This document shows, piece after piece, positions 5,979-8,524 of a stretch of DNA of 8,524 nt. This stretch comes from Thermodesulfovibrionales bacterium (lineage in GTDB: Bacteria; Nitrospirota; Thermodesulfovibrionia; Thermodesulfovibrionales; UBA1546): the NCBI GenBank assembly GCA_030018605.1, contig JASEHP010000058.1, forward strand, positions 1 to 8,524. Direction: 5' to 3'. Every line of letters starts with the position of its first letter. Position 1 is the stretch's first letter. A program made the position numbers and the translations under genes. The notes under the pieces were generated by a model. That model did no database searches and was not told the DNA's origin. It saw nothing but the letters and a program-made list of their open reading frames with translations.

Positions 5979-7381
5979 CCGGCAAGTTTTTAAAAAGGAC
6001 AGAATTTGTCGGCAGCGATAAGGATACCGAGCTGATGAATGATTTCATAAATGAACTCGGGGAACAGAAATCAACTTTATTCATGTTTAAGATAATCCAC
6101 AAGGAAAATGAGGAATTCTACAAGGCCTTTGAAAATTTCTACTCCAGCGAAAGGGCGCTGACTCCGCAGGAAGAACTTTATCTTGAAGACATAGTTGCAA
6201 GATACGGGATAGACAGCTATCAGCAGGAGAGGATGAAGATTGACATAATGTACAAGCATCCTGAAAACAGGTGTGTTGTTGACGAATACAGAGACATTCT
6301 ACGGAGCAGCATCTCCAAAGAAAGTCTTGAACAGGCAGAGATTGCGAGGCTGGGAAGGCTGAGGACGCTCAGTATCAGGAATAATATACCGAGCGTGCTT
6401 TTTGATACGCTCGACGAACTCCTGCTCGGAGGCAAGAAACTGCTGGATGTAAAAGAGCCTGATTATCTTAAGGAAGCAAGGTCAATACTTGAAAACTTGT
6501 TCTTTAAAGACCCCTCGCTTAAAAAACATATAATAAATGAAGACATAGTGCGTCTGATAAAGGCAAAGCATAGGGCGTATTCCCAGAGCGACATGGGCTT
6601 TGAGCAGGTGCTTCTTGATGTAGGCAGGGCATGCGATGAGATTGCACGTGAGACGAACGATTTCAGCATCTTTGAAGAGTTCAGTTCCATACTTACATAC
6701 TTTGACAGGTATGATAATGTTCATGCATTGCTCAGCCAGATAGCTTTCATGGAAAATATGGATTTTGCGGAAGACTCACTGAGAAGCCTCATCGGCAATA
6801 AGAATGAATTTGATAAGCTTGATAAGGCGCTCTTTGATGAGGTGGTCATAAGAGAACTACTTCACAACAAGTATATAACATCCTACGGCAGGAGAAAGAT
6901 TAATGCGATACTGAGGGGGATTGCAAAGATCTCCGGCGGAGACGCATCTCTGCGGGATGTTGTTGCCGAACTCAGGATGATCAGGGACGAAGAGAGGCTT
7001 TATCATCAAGTCCATGCCGCGCTCAAGGAAAGGATGAGAAGCTTCTATCCCAGACTCAATACCAAGGAGGGCCGGACTGAGATACGAGAGGACATAAAAA
7101 GGGGACTTGCTGAGGAGGGCTTCGCAAGAAAAGTGCCCCAGAAATTATTTGAGAAAACACTTCTGGACCTCAGAAAAGAATCATTCTATCTGAATCATCT
7201 CCTGCCTATAATCATAGAGAAGAAGGACATAAATCTGAGAGAAGACTTTCTCAAAAACAGCGGGCTTGACAGGTTTTATATTGAAACAATAGAAAAGGAA
7301 TACTTTGATGATAAAGGCCTTGATGCCGATTTGCTTGAACAGATAAGAGAAGGAAGAGAACTTTTAAGGGTTGAAAATTGA
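5969..7381 (+). CDS. Large helical protein of unknown function, probably the C-terminal part of the split gene
   Basis: As an independent ORF it would start at TTG 5969, overlapping the upstream TGA by four bases, with AGGA seven bases before. The 470-residue product is charged and predominantly helical, with only two Cys, no signal peptide and no membrane helix, and is likely cytoplasmic. I see no ATP-binding or metal-binding motif. The same frame is open upstream back to 5867, and residues encoded just before the TTG (RTERKKRQEQI) continue the helical, charged style. That suggests TTG may not be the true start and that the protein may be fused to the preceding ORF (about 613 residues in total). 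cysK begins 25 bases after the stop, so the two are likely co-transcribed. No function is assigned. Confidence 0.75.
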   Translation: MRSAGKFLKRTEFVGSDKDTELMNDFINELGEQKSTLFMFKIIHKENEEFYKAFENFYSSERALTPQEELYLEDIVARYGIDSYQQERMKIDIMYKHPENRCVVDEYRDILRSSISKESLEQAEIARLGRLRTLSIRNNIPSVLFDTLDELLLGGKKLLDVKEPDYLKEARSILENLFFKDPSLKKHIINEDIVRLIKAKHRAYSQSDMGFEQVLLDVGRACDEIARETNDFSIFEEFSSILTYFDRYDNVHALLSQIAFMENMDFAEDSLRSLIGNKNEFDKLDKALFDEVVIRELLHNKYITSYGRRKINAILRGIAKISGGDASLRDVVAELRMIRDEERLYHQVHAALKERMRSFYPRLNTKEGRTEIREDIKRGLAEEGFARKVPQKLFEKTLLDLRKESFYLNHLLPIIIEKKDINLREDFLKNSGLDRFYIETIEKEYFDDKGLDADLLEQIREGRELLRVEN

Positions 7382-7406
7382 GAAAGAGAGGGATGGAGCG
7401 TCAATA

Positions 7407-8336
7407 ATGAAACTGAATAGGGATATCCTGGCTTTGATCGGCAATACGCCTTTGGTGAAGATTAACCGCTTATGCCATGAGGATGACGCTGAGGTCTGGG
7501 CAAAACTTGAGGGATGCAACATAGGCGGCTCTGTTAAAGACAGGATTGCCCTTTCAATGATAGAGTCAGCTGAGAAGAGCGGAATGCTTAAACCACGGGG
7601 CACAATTATAGAGCCGACAAGCGGCAATACCGGAATAGGGCTTGCAATGATAGCGTCAGTAAAGGGATATAAACTAATACTTACGATGCCCGAGACAATG
7701 TCAATGGAAAGAAAGCAGCTGCTTCAGGCTTATGGAGCAGAGCTTGTTTTGACAGAAGGCAAGAGGGGAATGATGGGGGCTGTTGAAAAGGCAGAGGAAA
7801 TTTACAGGGCAAGCGCAGATTATTTTATGCCGCAGCAGTTTGAAAACCCTGCGAACCCTGAGATACACAGAAAGACAACTGCGGTTGAGATACTTGATGC
7901 GCTCGGCGCTGTGCCTGACGGTTTTGTCGCTGGCGTCGGCACAGGCGGCACAATAACAGGAGTCGGTGAGATGCTGAGGAGCAAAAAAGGTGACATATGG
8001 ATAGCAGCGGTAGAGCCTGCAGCATCACCTGTTCTTTCAGGCGGGAATCTCGGGCCGCATAAGATTGCGGGGCTCGGAGCCGGCTTTTACCCCGGAGTCT
8101 TAAACACAAAGATATATAATGAAGTCATCCCTGTAACAGATTCAGATGCTGCCGGGGCAGCAAAACAATTATCACTCAAGGAGGGGCTTCTCTGCGGAAT
8201 ATCATCAGGAGCAGCGATGTGGGCTGCATTAAGAGTTGCCAAAAAATTAGGAAAAGGGAAAAAGGTTGTAGTTATACTCCCTGACAGGGGAGAGCGTTAT
8301 CTGAGCACAGGGCTCTTTGCATCGGAGACGCCATAA
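7407..8336 (+). CDS. cysK: Cysteine synthase, O-acetylserine sulfhydrylase type (PLP fold-type II)
   Basis: From ATG 7407 the protein has 309 residues, the usual CysK length, and starts in the family style (ILALIGNTPLVKINRL). The pyridoxal-phosphate lysine is K44 in GGSVKDR. The substrate loop TSGNTG is at 71-76, the phosphate-binding GTGGT at 178-182, ISSGAA at 265-270, and LPDRGERYLST near the C-terminus. It makes cysteine from sulfide and an activated serine in the cytosol. The residue usually Pro before the GGS of the active-site motif is Ile (CNIGGSVKDR), a mild departure. Whether O-acetylserine or O-phosphoserine is preferred cannot be told. GGAG at 7395-7398, eight bases before the ATG, supports this start over a TTG at 7371 inside the previous gene. 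No cysE or sulfate-assimilation gene is in the window. Confidence 0.93.
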   Translation: MKLNRDILALIGNTPLVKINRLCHEDDAEVWAKLEGCNIGGSVKDRIALSMIESAEKSGMLKPRGTIIEPTSGNTGIGLAMIASVKGYKLILTMPETMSMERKQLLQAYGAELVLTEGKRGMMGAVEKAEEIYRASADYFMPQQFENPANPEIHRKTTAVEILDALGAVPDGFVAGVGTGGTITGVGEMLRSKKGDIWIAAVEPAASPVLSGGNLGPHKIAGLGAGFYPGVLNTKIYNEVIPVTDSDAAGAAKQLSLKEGLLCGISSGAAMWAALRVAKKLGKGKKVVVILPDRGERYLSTGLFASETP

Positions 8337-8349
8337 GGTAAAAATATTT

Positions 8350-8485
8350 ATGGCTGAAACAAACAGAGCGCTAAATGAAGAGCTTCTTGAGGTTTGTGAC
8401 CGACTTCAGGCTCGGGCTTATTGATGAGGCAATATTTACGGAGAAATTATTCGGCATAATTACAAAAATCGGTGTCCAGAAATAG
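8350..8485 (+). pseudogene. Small overlapping ORFs after cysK, possibly a remnant or repeat-truncated gene
   Basis: Two short frames overlap. One runs from ATG 8350 to TGA 8424 (24 residues, starting MAETNRALNEELL). The other runs from ATG 8375 to TAG 8485 (36 residues, starting MKSFLRFVTDF). Both peptides look protein-like, and a single-base shift near 8385 would join them. The second takes its last residues (GIITKIGVQK) and its stop codon from the terminal repeat, so the original gene was probably cut off by repeat insertion. AAGG lies about 11 bases before ATG 8350. I recognise neither peptide. Confidence 0.3.
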
Positions 8486-8505
8486 CAAATTATTTTTAAA
8501 TATCA
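8453..8505. repeat. Right copy of the 53-bp inverted repeat
   Basis: This is the partner of 1-53 in inverted orientation, with 51 of 53 bases identical. A further 19 bases (8506-8524) follow to the window end, with TATCA repeated at 8501-8505 and again about ten bases later. Because the left copy begins at base 1, those 19 bases cannot be compared. The small ORF ending at 8485 terminates inside this repeat. Confidence 0.85.
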
Positions 8506-8524
8506 TATAGTTAGTATCATAATT

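Noticed and set aside
7825..8109. 94-residue minus-strand ORF inside cysK, and other long opposite-strand frames
   Set aside because: They are antisense shadows of strongly supported genes, with unnatural composition (for example Arg/Leu/Gln-rich) and no ribosome sites.
1..8524. Composite transposon or genomic island bounded by the terminal inverted repeats
   Set aside because: There is no transposase, integrase, tRNA attachment site or accessory cargo. The genes are housekeeping, and a repeat-limited contig explains the ends more simply.

Overview
The window looks like one stretch, possibly a whole contig, of a bacterial chromosome with roughly mid-range GC. Its gene content is housekeeping and cell-envelope biology: cardiolipin synthase, a sigma-54-dependent response regulator, a Slt-type lytic transglycosylase, a ZapB/ZapA division pair, a conserved gene of unknown function, and cysteine synthase. 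The gene styles, the orphan NtrC-family regulator, the zapB-zapA pair and the dispersed REP-like palindromes suggest an uncultivated Nitrospirota (Thermodesulfovibrionia-like) or Desulfobacterota lineage. That placement is inference from gene character, not from a marker gene.

Layout from left to right. Positions 1-53 hold a repeat that returns, inverted and 51/53 identical, at 8453-8505. Positions 101-195 hold two facing REP-like GC-rich palindromes, followed by a 9-bp hairpin (205-228) that may terminate cls. cls (271-1443, minus) encodes a two-HKD phospholipase D-type cardiolipin synthase. A palindrome built from ACGCGT units sits in frame in its inter-domain linker. A short divergent region (1444-1532) carries candidate promoters for both sides. 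The NtrC-type regulator (1533-2909, plus) converges on zapA with a 21-bp gap.

On the minus strand, slt, zapB and zapA run in that order (5449 down to 2931). zapB is best started at a TTG preceded by a near-perfect Shine-Dalgarno, and zapB and zapA are one base apart. Lytic transglycosylase and FtsZ-ring accessory proteins both act on the dividing envelope, so this is a plausible functional cluster.

On the plus strand, 5541-7381 carries an unfamiliar gene split over two frames. The break lies at a U UUU UUG heptamer in a T6 run. A -1 shift there would join the halves into one protein of about 613 residues. cysK follows 25 bp later and is probably co-transcribed. The right edge (8350-8485) holds small overlapping ORFs, one of which takes its C-terminus and stop codon from the terminal repeat.

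I see no CRISPR array, tRNA, rRNA, transposase, defence system or biosynthetic cluster. The observations most worth checking are the split ORF with its slippery heptamer, the inverted repeats at both window ends, and the in-frame palindrome in cls.
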